In this document: positions 56,288 through 64,000 of the stretch, piece after piece | Layout of the letters: each line of letters begins with the position of its first letter | How positions within the stretch are numbered: position 1 is the first letter of the stretch | Source of the DNA: Immersiella caudata | Taxonomy: Eukaryota; Ascomycota; Sordariomycetes; Sordariales; Lasiosphaeriaceae | Reading direction: 5' to 3' | DNA length: 64,000 nt | Assembly (NCBI GenBank): GCA_030512335.1 | Contig: JAULSU010000001.1 | Span: forward strand, 4,960,001-5,024,000 | Position numbers and translations under genes: made by a program | The notes under the pieces: generated by a model | Database searches by the model: none | The model's input: the letters and a program-made list of their open reading frames with translations, nothing else | Told to the model about the DNA's origin: nothing

Positions 56288-57673
56288 ATGGCTCCGATAG
56301 AGCCGCAATCTCGCCACGACGGTGCCCGACCGCCCAGTAACCGAGCTCCGGACGCGGCGGGCGCATTGGACGCTTCCGCCAGTCAGCGCCGCAACGAAGG
56401 TCAGTCGCATGCGACTTCTCGTAATGTCCGCCCGTGGTCTCCGCTCACAGCTTCAGAATCATGGGTCGAGATAGCGTCGCAGCCTTCATCTTCATCTTTA
56501 TCGTCGATGGGAGATGAGATCGTGACGACAGGGCTCCGTGTTGGTAACTCTTACCCCCCTCGGCGAAGGCGCCTGCATCAGCAACCGCTCCCTATGCCAC
56601 CCTCTTATATCATCGGACATCAAGCCGCGCAAGCTGGCACGAGCAGTCAGGAAGAATACGATGAGTCCGAAAGCGAAGAAGATAGGGTCATGACGAGCTC
56701 TACTGAGGCCGTCCATCCCGCCGCAGGCTTGCCCCGCCAGCAAACCGCGGTTCGAACGGGGATAGACACGGATTCAAATTCAGACGACGAAAACGCGACC
56801 GTTTTGCGGCGGCCGTCAGGCTCTCCAACTTTCAGGCCTCAGCCAAATGCCTTCTCACATCCCCCATCGCATCTTACACACCGGCATTCCACCAGCTCCG
56901 CCCACCCATATCGTATGGCCCACTCGCGCCCCTCCATGCCCAGCCGCTCACACACGCGGCCCCACCGAAACGCCCCGGACTACATGTCCCCTTCGTTTCA
57001 AGCTGATAATGAGGCTGCGCTACGGGCCTCCCTGACGACCCTTTTATCGTGCGCTGCCGCCGCCCGGGGCCTTTCAAAGAAGGAAGATCACCCTACCAGC
57101 GGGCCGGGCATCAGACCAGCCGGCGCTGGCGCCGGCGTCATGCCTAGCTCCCAGCCGATGGAGCTGCGGCTTGTCCCCGAATCCGAACTAATGGCTGAGA
57201 ATACCGGCCCCACCGCACCGGGCGCCGGACCCGTTCAGCAAACTAAGCTACCCGCGCGGACAGCGTCGAACTCGAGTGCTCCGAGCCCCACCTCGTCTGC
57301 ATCGAGCCAAACACCTGCACTTCAGACAGAAAGGTCCAAGCGCGCAGCGGGTCCTCAATCCAAGGCTCCGAGAGCCACCAAGAAGAAGCGGAGCGGCACC
57401 GCCGTAGAAGGGGGAACAACCACGTTCATTAGCCCTACACTGTTGACTTGGGTGGTCAGCGCCGGAGTCGTGGTGTTGGTGTCGGTGGTTGGGTTCGGCG
57501 CGGGGTATGTGATCGGCCGTGAAGTAGGACGACAAGAGGGTGCCCTGGGGAGCTTGAGCTCAGCAGGGACGGCGTCGAACGCTTCTGCCAACTGCGGGCA
57601 AGAGCTAGTCCGATCTACGGGAACCCTCAGGCGGTTTCGATGGGGATCTGTTGGGAAGACGATCGCCGCTTGA
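56288..57673 (+). CDS. Disordered tail-anchored membrane protein, BNIP3-like layout
   Basis: An intronless frame of 461 residues. Most of it is disordered and Ser/Pro/Arg-rich, with acidic stretches at about 122-132 and 160-169. Near the N-terminus, Trp59-Val60-Glu61-Ile62 follow Ser-Glu-Ser, matching the core of an Atg8-interacting motif (W-x-x-I/L/V). A short helix NEAALRASLTTLL at 241-253 is the only folded-looking soluble part. One membrane span lies at about 384-408, Gly-rich, and ends GYVIGRE, followed by a tail of about 50 residues. The layout resembles the mitophagy receptors BNIP3 and NIX, though those are shorter and have shorter tails. It may instead be an unrelated ER or mitochondrial outer membrane protein. 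I do not assign a function. Confidence 0.8.
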   Translation: MAPIEPQSRHDGARPPSNRAPDAAGALDASASQRRNEGQSHATSRNVRPWSPLTASESWVEIASQPSSSSLSSMGDEIVTTGLRVGNSYPPRRRRLHQQPLPMPPSYIIGHQAAQAGTSSQEEYDESESEEDRVMTSSTEAVHPAAGLPRQQTAVRTGIDTDSNSDDENATVLRRPSGSPTFRPQPNAFSHPPSHLTHRHSTSSAHPYRMAHSRPSMPSRSHTRPHRNAPDYMSPSFQADNEAALRASLTTLLSCAAAARGLSKKEDHPTSGPGIRPAGAGAGVMPSSQPMELRLVPESELMAENTGPTAPGAGPVQQTKLPARTASNSSAPSPTSSASSQTPALQTERSKRAAGPQSKAPRATKKKRSGTAVEGGTTTFISPTLLTWVVSAGVVVLVSVVGFGAGYVIGREVGRQEGALGSLSSAGTASNASANCGQELVRSTGTLRRFRWGSVGKTIAA

Positions 57674-58503
57674 GGCGAATCTAATGATATACTGGGCGCA
57701 TCATGAAGGCATGTCAATATGACGGCACGACGTATTTGAAAGGGATCGGACGAATGGGATTTACACAGCATCCATTCATGAGGATCGGCAGGTTGGTTTT
57801 TAGTCACTCCGATCCTATAGGAGTTGGTTGAGCGAGATAATTTTGATTTGTTCACACAATGGTTCATCATCTTCAAGATAACAGTAGCAACTGCATGTAC
57901 ATATCGGGTCGATGAGGCGCCCACGACACTAGCCACTCACAACTTCAGGTATTTTTATCGTTGTTGCCGTTACATAGTGTAGTCGTACAATACAGATGGG
58001 GTATATGGAGCACTCGAGCTGGAGTGATTATCTAAGGCATGGGACACTTACCAGGCGATAAGCCACGAAGCTATACCTGTCGATGGATGCCACGCTGGGC
58101 ATCAAACAAAGTGCGGACCGCCCTGGACCAAAAAGCAAACGCAACCGAAACGACTAGAACTTTTGTGATGCCCTCAGAATCCTCAGAACCCTCAGGAAGC
58201 CGCGATGACAACAGTGTGTTGTCAAAAGCCCACAGAGCCCACGAGCCCACAGAGTGCGGGGAAACCCATTGTAACACCAACACGCCCACATGTATCGCGC
58301 GGAGCGACATGGAAGAGCTGTCAAAGAGCCAGCAGCCCACGGTCAAGGTCAAGCCCTCAGGTGTATCGTTGCTTCTTCACAGAAGCGCCCTCTCAAGCCC
58401 ACGACTCCATGATGGAGTGCAAGATCTCAAAGCCGACAACCCACAAGCCCACAGAGCGCGATTGGACAGAGCCCTCAGTAAAGTTCCAAATGTGCGGCCC
58501 AAC
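57674..58503. other. Convergent 0.8 kb spacer
   Basis: It lies between the tail-anchored protein and the end of the nucleolin-like gene, and should contain two 3' untranslated regions. Repeats of CAGAGCCCACGAGCCCAC type occur near 58228-58250 and 58440-58460. A plus-strand frame crossing into the nucleolin gene is an antisense shadow. Confidence 0.5.
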
Positions 58504-59991
58504 TTAGAAGGTGATCTTCTTGCCCTGGAAACCACTGCCGCCACCACGGCCACCGCCGAATCCGCCGCGGCCACCACCACCCCGACCACCACCCCGACCG
58601 CCGAAACCGCCACGGCCTCCCCCACGACCTCCACCGCGGCCACCAAAGCCACCACCACCACCACGGCCACCAAAGCCGCCACGGCCACCGCCGCCACCGT
58701 TATTGTCACGGGGCTTGGCATAGTCGAGACGGATAGGGCGACCCTCGAGGTCACTGCCGTTGAGCTGCTCAAAAGCGGACTTGGCATCCTCGATGGAGCC
58801 GAAAGTAACATAACCAAAGCCCTTGGGACGACCAGTTTCCCTTGAAGACTTGTCAGCATGATGAACCTAGAAGGAGTGAGCACGGGGGATGCTTACTGGT
58901 CAGTAGGAAGCCTGAGGCTCTGGACAGCGGCAACAGAGTTGAAAAACTCGGAGACGGACTCCTCGCCGACGTTGAATGAAAGGTTGCCAACGAAGAGGGT
59001 GTCGCTAGGGGGGCTGATGGTATCGCCATGCTTGTTGGCGCGATCAGCAGCGCGGTCCCTGGGGTTGGCGTTGGTAGAAGGCTTGGAGGCGAAGTCAAGG
59101 CGCATGTCACGGCCCTCGAGCTGAGCGCCGTTCTTGGCTTCATATGCCTTCTTGGCAGCCTCGGGGTTGGCGAAGTCAACGTATCCGAAGCCGCGCGAGC
59201 GACCAGTGTCCTTGTCCGAGACGACGCGGGCACCGACGAGGTCGTCAAAGCTCTGGAACTCCTCGTAAAGGACGTTGTCGTCGACACCCCAACCGAGGTT
59301 GCCAACCCAGAGGGTGGAGCTCTCAGTCTCCTCAGTCTCCTCAGTCTTGGCCTTCTTATTCTCAGGCTCATCCTCCTTTTCAGCCTTGCGCTTCTTGGAG
59401 GGCGCAGCCTCGGTCTTGATCCCAGTCTCCTCGGACTCCTCATCGCTGGAGTCGTCGGATCCAGGGCTATCCGAATCGGAGTCGGACTGTGGTTTGGGTT
59501 AGCAAAAGACATAGACCAGAAATGAGTAGGTAACATACAGAGTCGGATGTAGTCTCCTCCTTGGTCTCGGCTTTACCGTTAACGTTGGCACCCTTCTTCT
59601 CCTCCTCCTCGTCAGAAGAGTCGGACGAATCAGAGTCGGAGTCGGAAGAGTCCTTAGCGGCAGCCTTAGCCTTGCCGTTGGTGATAACGGGCTTAGCGTC
59701 GGTCATCTCCTCATCGGAATCAGAGTCGGATCCAGAGTCGGAAGCAGAGTCGGATCCAGAGTCGGAAGCAGAAGCGGCATCGGAGTCAGACTCATCGCTG
59801 GACTCGCTCTCGGAGGACGAAGACTCCTCCTTCTTGGATTTCTTGCCATTGGTGATCTTCTTGGTGACCTCCTTGGCGGACTTGACGGGCTTCGCAGCGG
59901 CCTTCTCGACCTTCTTGACCTCGACGGGCGCGACCTTCTCGGCCTTGGTGGCCTTGACCTTAGCGCCCTTGACTTCCTTGGACTTGCCCAT
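58504..59991 (-). CDS. NSR1: Nucleolin-like protein (NSR1/Gar2)
   Basis: Three-exon model: 59991-59539, 59486-58897 and 58840-58504, giving 459 residues. Nsr1/Gar2 acts in the nucleolus in pre-rRNA processing. Order of regions: a Lys/Ala-rich basic start (KSKEVKGAKVKATKAEK), acidic Ser-Asp/Glu runs over about residues 55-210, two RRMs (first with LWVGNLGW near 217, second with LFVGNLSF near 320), and a C-terminal Arg-Gly-Gly/Phe-Gly-Gly domain ending QGKKITF. Intron 2 lies inside the second RRM, before the ETGRPKGFGYV RNP1 segment. The acidic region contains a perfect direct duplication (see the repeat entry). Confidence 0.95.
59719..59773 (-). repeat. Tandem duplications in the acidic region of NSR1
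   Basis: Imperfect direct repeats of a unit containing GAGTCGGATCCAGAGTCGG on the plus strand occur within the Ser/Asp-rich coding region. They encode SDSGSDSASDSGSDS-type runs and are likely to vary in length. Confidence 0.7.
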
Positions 59992-60486
59992 GGTAATGGT
60001 TATAGAAGATGAGAATGTGGGAAGTGGTGTGTTTGGTGGAGTTGGAGGTGTGTAGAAGGGGGAAGGGGATCGAGATCGAGAGGCTGGTGTGGGAAAACGG
60101 CGTCTAATATACGTCTGGAAAGTGGGAGGAGACGCCTTGGGGGAAAAAAAAGTGGTTGGCCTCGGCGCAAAAAAACTCTTATCGCCTGCAAAATTCAACT
60201 TTTTAGCGGGGCGACAGAAGGCGGTGAAACTCACTCGGACGAAGCGGGGCAACTGCCAAGATACGCTTATCCAGTTCAGTTTAGCTCCATTCGGTACCTG
60301 TTGGTGCCTCGAGTCTCAGGCCACAACTCTCGGAGCTAGTATCGTCGCAAGCGAGCTTGTGAGCTCACCACCGCCATCGACAGCGAGAGGCTTCAACATC
60401 CCGACGCCCGACGCCCGGCACGCAGTTACTCGCCCCTCTTTACTGGGCACTGGAATTAGCAGCCTAGCAGGCCGTATTCGAACAAT
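59992..60486. promoter_or_regulatory. Divergent promoter of NSR1 and the complex I subunit
   Basis: A 495-base spacer between two start codons. It contains an A run of nine near 60144-60152 and no clear TATA box. Pyrimidine-rich sequence lies next to the NSR1 start on the minus strand. Confidence 0.5.
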
Positions 60487-60920
60487 ATGCCGACCCCTGA
60501 ATCAGCGGCCTTCCTGGCCAAGAAGCCCACGGTTCCTCCCACCTTCGACGGAGTTGACTACGAAGACACCACGCGCCTGAAGCAGGCACAGGACGCCATC
60601 ATCCGGGAGCAATGGGTCAAGGTCATGATGGGACGGCTCGTGCGTGAGGAGCTGAGCAAATGCTACTACCGGGAGGGCGTCAACCATCTGGAGAAGTGCG
60701 GACACTTGAGAGGTTAGTTCGGGTGGGCTGGATCATGTTGTTGCGGACGAAGCCGAGAAGAGGGCCATTGCATATTGGAATCCTCGACGTGGCTTTACGT
60801 CTACATGTTCAATGGCTGATTGCTTACACAGAGCGGTATCTTCAACTCCTCAAGGAGAACAGAGTCAAGGGCTACATCGGAGAGCAACAGAACTACTTCA
60901 CCAAGAAAGAGGAGCAATAA
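60487..60920 (+). CDS. NDUFB10: NADH:ubiquinone oxidoreductase 12 kDa subunit (NDUFB10/PDSW type)
   Basis: Two-exon model: 60487-60712 and 60832-60920, giving 104 residues. The protein starts MPTPESAAFLAKKP and carries DGVDYEDTTRLKQAQDAIIREQWV, then CYYREGVNHLEKCG, matching the fungal 12 kDa accessory subunit of complex I, which belongs to the PDSW/NDUFB10 family and faces the intermembrane space. Cysteines at about 59 and 71 fit the family pattern. The intron is 119 bases with a CAG acceptor after TTGCTTACA. There is no presequence, as usual for this subunit. Confidence 0.92.
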
Positions 60921-61349
60921 AGGGGAAATCTGTAGCTTGGGCGCATGAGAATTGAGAGTGATGGTAGTTTCACTAAACTTGGTGAAGGCGGGCGATTGCA
61001 CTGGCAGGGAAGTAAATGCTTCAGGAACAAGCGGATCATCACGAGGGCTGCGGTTCCCCCCATGCACCACCATTGGAATCCATTGAGCTGTATATACAAA
61101 TGGCAAACACGTGTACAACACTTCTCAATTGCTCAGAGCTATTGCCATACATTTAAGCCCCCTTTTCCAGCACCCAATTGACGTTCCCTTCCCTGTGCGG
61201 GTGGTTTCCCTTCGCGCGATATCAACTGCGCTTGTCCAGCGTCTCCCCCGCCGTAGAAATTTTTTAGCTCCATTCCTCACCAAACAGCGCCTCTGCTTCC
61301 AGAACCCCAACACCACCGACAAAAACAACACATTCCCTCCACCCCAGCC
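60921..61349. other. Spacer before the mL54 gene
   Basis: These 429 bases hold the 3' flank of the complex I subunit and the promoter of the mitoribosomal gene. No gene or repeat was recognised. Confidence 0.5.
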
Positions 61350-62038
61350 ATGATCTGCCGCTCCTGCCTCCGGCGGGCCGCAGGCGCCTCTATCCCTCGA
61401 TCAATCCCCTCCCGGGCCCCCTTTTCCACCTCCCTCCGCGTGCGCAATGCCGCGCCGATACCTGCCGCCGCCGCCCCAGCGACCCTCACACCCCTAATCG
61501 ACGGCGCTGCTACCCCTACGGCACCCGAGGAGGCAAAACAGCCTCTCTCTTCGTGCCCGGCCGGTACCATTCTCGTCGGACTGAACTACACCAAGGGGCA
61601 GTCGGATCCCGTGGCGCTGCCCGACGAGGACTACCCGGCGTGGCTTTGGAAGTGTCTGGAGGTGCAGAAGAAGACGGATACCGCTGCTGATGCGGAGGCG
61701 GGTGATGAGTTCTGTATGTCCCCTGTCCTTTTCCTGCCGATGAATTGGAGGAGACATGAATTGCTAACTACTAAATACTAGCCAAATCCCGGAAACAGCG
61801 TCGTCTCGCTGCCAAGCGCAAAGAACAGATCCAGGCCAAGCTCCTGGCGTCTGGAAACCTCGAGGCGCTGGTGCCCAAGGTGCCGCTGCCTGCACAGTCG
61901 ATAAACCTCCCCGGTGAAGGGAAGGGCGGTCTAGAAGACCGAATGGTTGCGCACGAAAAGCGTGATGAGCTGCGAAAGGCGCTGCGGAAGGACAGGAAGG
62001 CAAAGATCAAGGAGTCGAATTACCTCAAGACTATGTAA
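61350..62038 (+). CDS. MRPL37: Mitochondrial large ribosomal subunit protein mL54
   Basis: Two-exon model: 61350-61713 and 61782-62038, giving 206 residues. mL54 (yeast Mrpl37) is part of the mitochondrial 54S subunit. The N-terminus ICRSCLRRAAG with many Arg/Ser residues is a mitochondrial presequence. The conserved core SSCPAGTILVGLNYTKGQSDPVALPDEDYPAWLWKCL is near residues 67-104. The C-terminal half is highly basic (SKSRKQRRLAAKRKEQIQ) and ends KESNYLKTM. The intron has a GTATGT donor and a CTAACTACTAAAT branch area. Confidence 0.93.
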
Positions 62039-62435
62039 TGGATGGGCTGGGGCTGTATATAAATGTAGATCATTGTCGTGTAGGATAGATGGTGTGTGGT
62101 TGGTGTCCCTAGCATGGAAACGGAATCAAACTGTGTAATGTAGACGTCCTGCGAGAGTGCTCTGGGAATAATAGTTGTATGCGCACATTCCTATTCGCTT
62201 TCCATAAAGAGACATTGGAAACCGTACAAACATGTGCTTGCTGTTGCTTAGTGTGCCCAATCCGCCTCTCTAGCTATTGTGCAGCGAAGTAGGCTCTTGT
62301 CTTCCCACTCGCCCATAATTCCTCTGTTCCTCCCATTGTCCCTCTTCCTTGGCTCCTTACAGCCAGCGAGTTGTGTCAGCTATTGCCCTGAACAATAGTA
62401 AGAGCCCCCCGAAACCGACAACCTGTCTTGTTTAT
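62039..62435. other. Convergent spacer between mL54 and TAF7
   Basis: These 397 bases contain the 3' flanks of both genes. No other feature was seen. Confidence 0.5.
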
Positions 62436-63962
62436 CTAGTCGTCGTCGGTTTTGCCAATGGCTGACTGTTTGAGCCTGATTTCCGATTTGATATTCTTGA
62501 TGTTGCCTTCGATGCGCTTCCTCATCATGGGCATGTTCGACGTGGCAAGCTGCGCTTCGTACTGCGCCAACACCTTTCTCAGGGTGGCAATCTCAATCTT
62601 CACGCCGGCAACCTCATCATGCCGGTCCTCGTCCCCATCATCGTCTCCATCATCCCCATCGTCGTCATCACCATCTTCGTCATCGTCCTCATCTGCTGAC
62701 TCCTCTTCATCGGCGCCATCGGCTTCTGCTCCACTTTCCTCGGTCTGTGCTGCAGGCGTGCCCGTGTTCGCAGTAGCAGGCGTGATAGCTTCGGTGGCAA
62801 CAGCTGGTGTAGCCAAATCGGTTGGCTCGCCGGGGGTCTCCACGGCATCCATGAACTCGGCTTCCAGAAGAGCGTCGTCCACAAAGAGATCGGCGTCGTC
62901 TTGCATCTCCACATCGACTTGTCCAAAATAATCCTCCTCAGCCTCGCCTTCCGCGTCCTCCTCTTCGTCCTCGTACTCTTCACCCGACTCCTCATTGATG
63001 GTCATGGTTTGTCTCTCATCAACAAACTCGGCCTTGCTGCTCAGAGCTTCCTTGTCCGCCGCAAGAAGACGCTCCACTTCCGCTTCCTTGTTCTGAATTT
63101 CAAGTTTGCTGAGACGTTTCCGAAATCGCCGGTTCCTTGCATCGTGCATGGGCGGCGTGATGCCGTGCGGCCACCTATGGCCGTGCTCGACTGCCTTGGG
63201 AAGCGGCGCTCGCTTGGCCTCCTCTTCATTCTGCACCTTGGCGAATACCAGCATTATCTGGCAGATGTCTGCTGACTTCACCATTGCCTTCTTATCCCAT
63301 GTCTTCATGCCTTCCGTAATGGTCGGCAGATCCAGTAGAATCGCGGCGTACGGCTGACCCTGGATCACAACCATGGCCCGTCGCCCCTCCTCGTCCAAGA
63401 ACTTCATAGCTACATCCGCGCCTCCTTGCTGTTTGGAAAGTCCAATCTTCCTCTCTGCAACCGCCTGTCGCAAGTAGTCACAGTGCTCGCCGGGCATCAT
63501 GCGCAGCAAGAACTGCTCCTCGATAACCGGGTCGACCTCACGGTCCTCCGCCTCCGAATCGTAGCCCTCTCCGAGCGGCCGCGTGGGAATCCTGCCAGCA
63601 GTCTTCACCTTCAGCGTGGGGAGCTTTCCGGTTCCTGGTGTTGTGGCCGAACCGGCACCGGGTGGCTTGAGCGTGATCTTGGGTTTTTTCGGCCTTGATT
63701 GTTGACTCGTGCCGTTAGCAATCGGTGCCTCGTCGTCGGTTTCTACATTCGTGCGCTTCTTGGCCGAAGGTTTTGGCTGCCTCCCGGCCTTGGTCTTAGT
63801 AGGTTTCGGGGTGGCAGACGCTGCCATCGGGGCTGCGCGGGCGGGGTTGAGAGAGGGCAGGACACTGGAGGGTGGGACGCCGTCGGCGGGTGTAGGTGGT
63901 TGTGATTTCCGAATGAGCTTGATTTTGGGCGCTCCAGATGGAGTCATCACTGAAGGTGACAT
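62436..63962 (-). CDS. TAF7: TFIID subunit TAF7, probably 5' partial
   Basis: A frame of at least 508 residues ending at 62436. The ATG used here is at 63962; the frame stays open to the window edge, so the true start may lie beyond 64000. TAF7 is a TFIID subunit that contacts TAF1. After a basic, Pro-rich N-terminus, the TAFII55 domain is seen at about residues 145-310: YDSEAEDREVDPVIEEQFLLRM, then CDYLRQAV, AAILLDLPTITEGMKT and a Cys-containing DICQIMLV helix. The HGITPPMHDARNRRFRK segment is also typical. A coiled-coil region and a very acidic C-terminus with Asp/Glu runs follow, ending in a helix close to TSNMPMMRKRIEGNI. Confidence 0.92.
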   Translation of the reverse strand: MSPSVMTPSGAPKIKLIRKSQPPTPADGVPPSSVLPSLNPARAAPMAASATPKPTKTKAGRQPKPSAKKRTNVETDDEAPIANGTSQQSRPKKPKITLKPPGAGSATTPGTGKLPTLKVKTAGRIPTRPLGEGYDSEAEDREVDPVIEEQFLLRMMPGEHCDYLRQAVAERKIGLSKQQGGADVAMKFLDEEGRRAMVVIQGQPYAAILLDLPTITEGMKTWDKKAMVKSADICQIMLVFAKVQNEEEAKRAPLPKAVEHGHRWPHGITPPMHDARNRRFRKRLSKLEIQNKEAEVERLLAADKEALSSKAEFVDERQTMTINEESGEEYEDEEEDAEGEAEEDYFGQVDVEMQDDADLFVDDALLEAEFMDAVETPGEPTDLATPAVATEAITPATANTGTPAAQTEESGAEADGADEEESADEDDDEDGDDDDGDDGDDDGDEDRHDEVAGVKIEIATLRKVLAQYEAQLATSNMPMMRKRIEGNIKNIKSEIRLKQSAIGKTDDD

Positions 63963-64000
63963 TGTCGTCGGTATGCTGCCGCCTGGTGTCACGGCGGAGT
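63963..64000. other. Window edge inside the TAF7 frame
   Basis: The TAF7 reading frame continues through this segment on the minus strand without a stop codon, so the N-terminus or a preceding exon may be outside the window. Confidence 0.5.

Noticed and set aside
58039..58845. 268-codon plus-strand frame rich in Thr/Ala
   Set aside because: It is the antisense of the Arg-Gly-Gly domain of the nucleolin-like gene.

Overview
The window is nuclear DNA of a filamentous ascomycete (Pezizomycotina, most likely Sordariomycetes). Genes carry short introns, about 48 to 174 bases, with GT..AG ends and CTAAC/CTGAC-type branch sites, and the gene content is typical of that group: a Zn2Cys6 regulator, a secreted tyrosinase, a bicupin oxalate decarboxylase-like enzyme, an AA9 lytic polysaccharide monooxygenase, ERG6, and a fungal-type complex I 12 kDa subunit. 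No rRNA, tRNA, CRISPR array, bacterial operon or intact transposon was recognised. Gene models were built by hand from splice sites and frame continuity; all exon boundaries are predictions.

Layout. 0-14 kb: a glutamine-rich C2H2 protein, a four-exon Zn2Cys6 regulator, a Brr6/Brl1 nuclear-envelope protein, the elongation factor IWS1, and an SR-protein kinase. 14-27 kb: a candidate 50-residue basic microprotein, a seven-exon bicupin, an unrecognised three-exon gene, a tyrosinase with a heptamer satellite inside one intron, and a GNAT-like acetyltransferase. 27-37 kb: a 71-residue repeat protein, then a compact housekeeping block of ZUO1, MZM1, SLT11, ERG6 and PDB1. 36-51 kb: a single-pass membrane protein with a cysteine-rich ectodomain, an AA9 LPMO, a methyltransferase, an AlaX-like editing protein, an SDR whose start codon appears to be lost, a gamma-glutamylcyclotransferase-like protein, an SLC35F-type transporter and a five-exon conserved fungal protein. 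About 51-56.3 kb is gene-poor. 56-64 kb: a tail-anchored disordered protein, nucleolin/NSR1/Gar2, a complex I subunit (NDUFB10 type), mitoribosomal mL54 and the TFIID subunit TAF7, which runs off the right edge.

Functional themes. Several products are mitochondrial (MZM1, PDB1, NDUFB10-like, mL54). Others belong to the transcription, splicing and ribosome machinery (IWS1, SRPK, SLT11, NSR1, ZUO1, TAF7). The secreted oxidative enzymes (tyrosinase, LPMO, bicupin) lie between longer intergenic stretches, three of which show TATA-like boxes. The genes are individually transcribed; the only clear regulatory pairing is divergent promoters (BRL1/IWS1, ZUO1/MZM1, SLT11/ERG6, NSR1/NDUFB10).

The most interesting candidate is the protein at 56288-57673. 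It joins an N-terminal Ser-Trp-Val-Glu-Ile motif to a long disordered region and one glycine-rich C-terminal membrane span ending in Ile-Gly-Arg, an arrangement that recalls the animal mitophagy receptors BNIP3 and NIX. This is a hypothesis from pattern reading only. Other points of note are the 71-residue repeat protein, the 50-residue microprotein and the SDR with ATA where ATG is expected.
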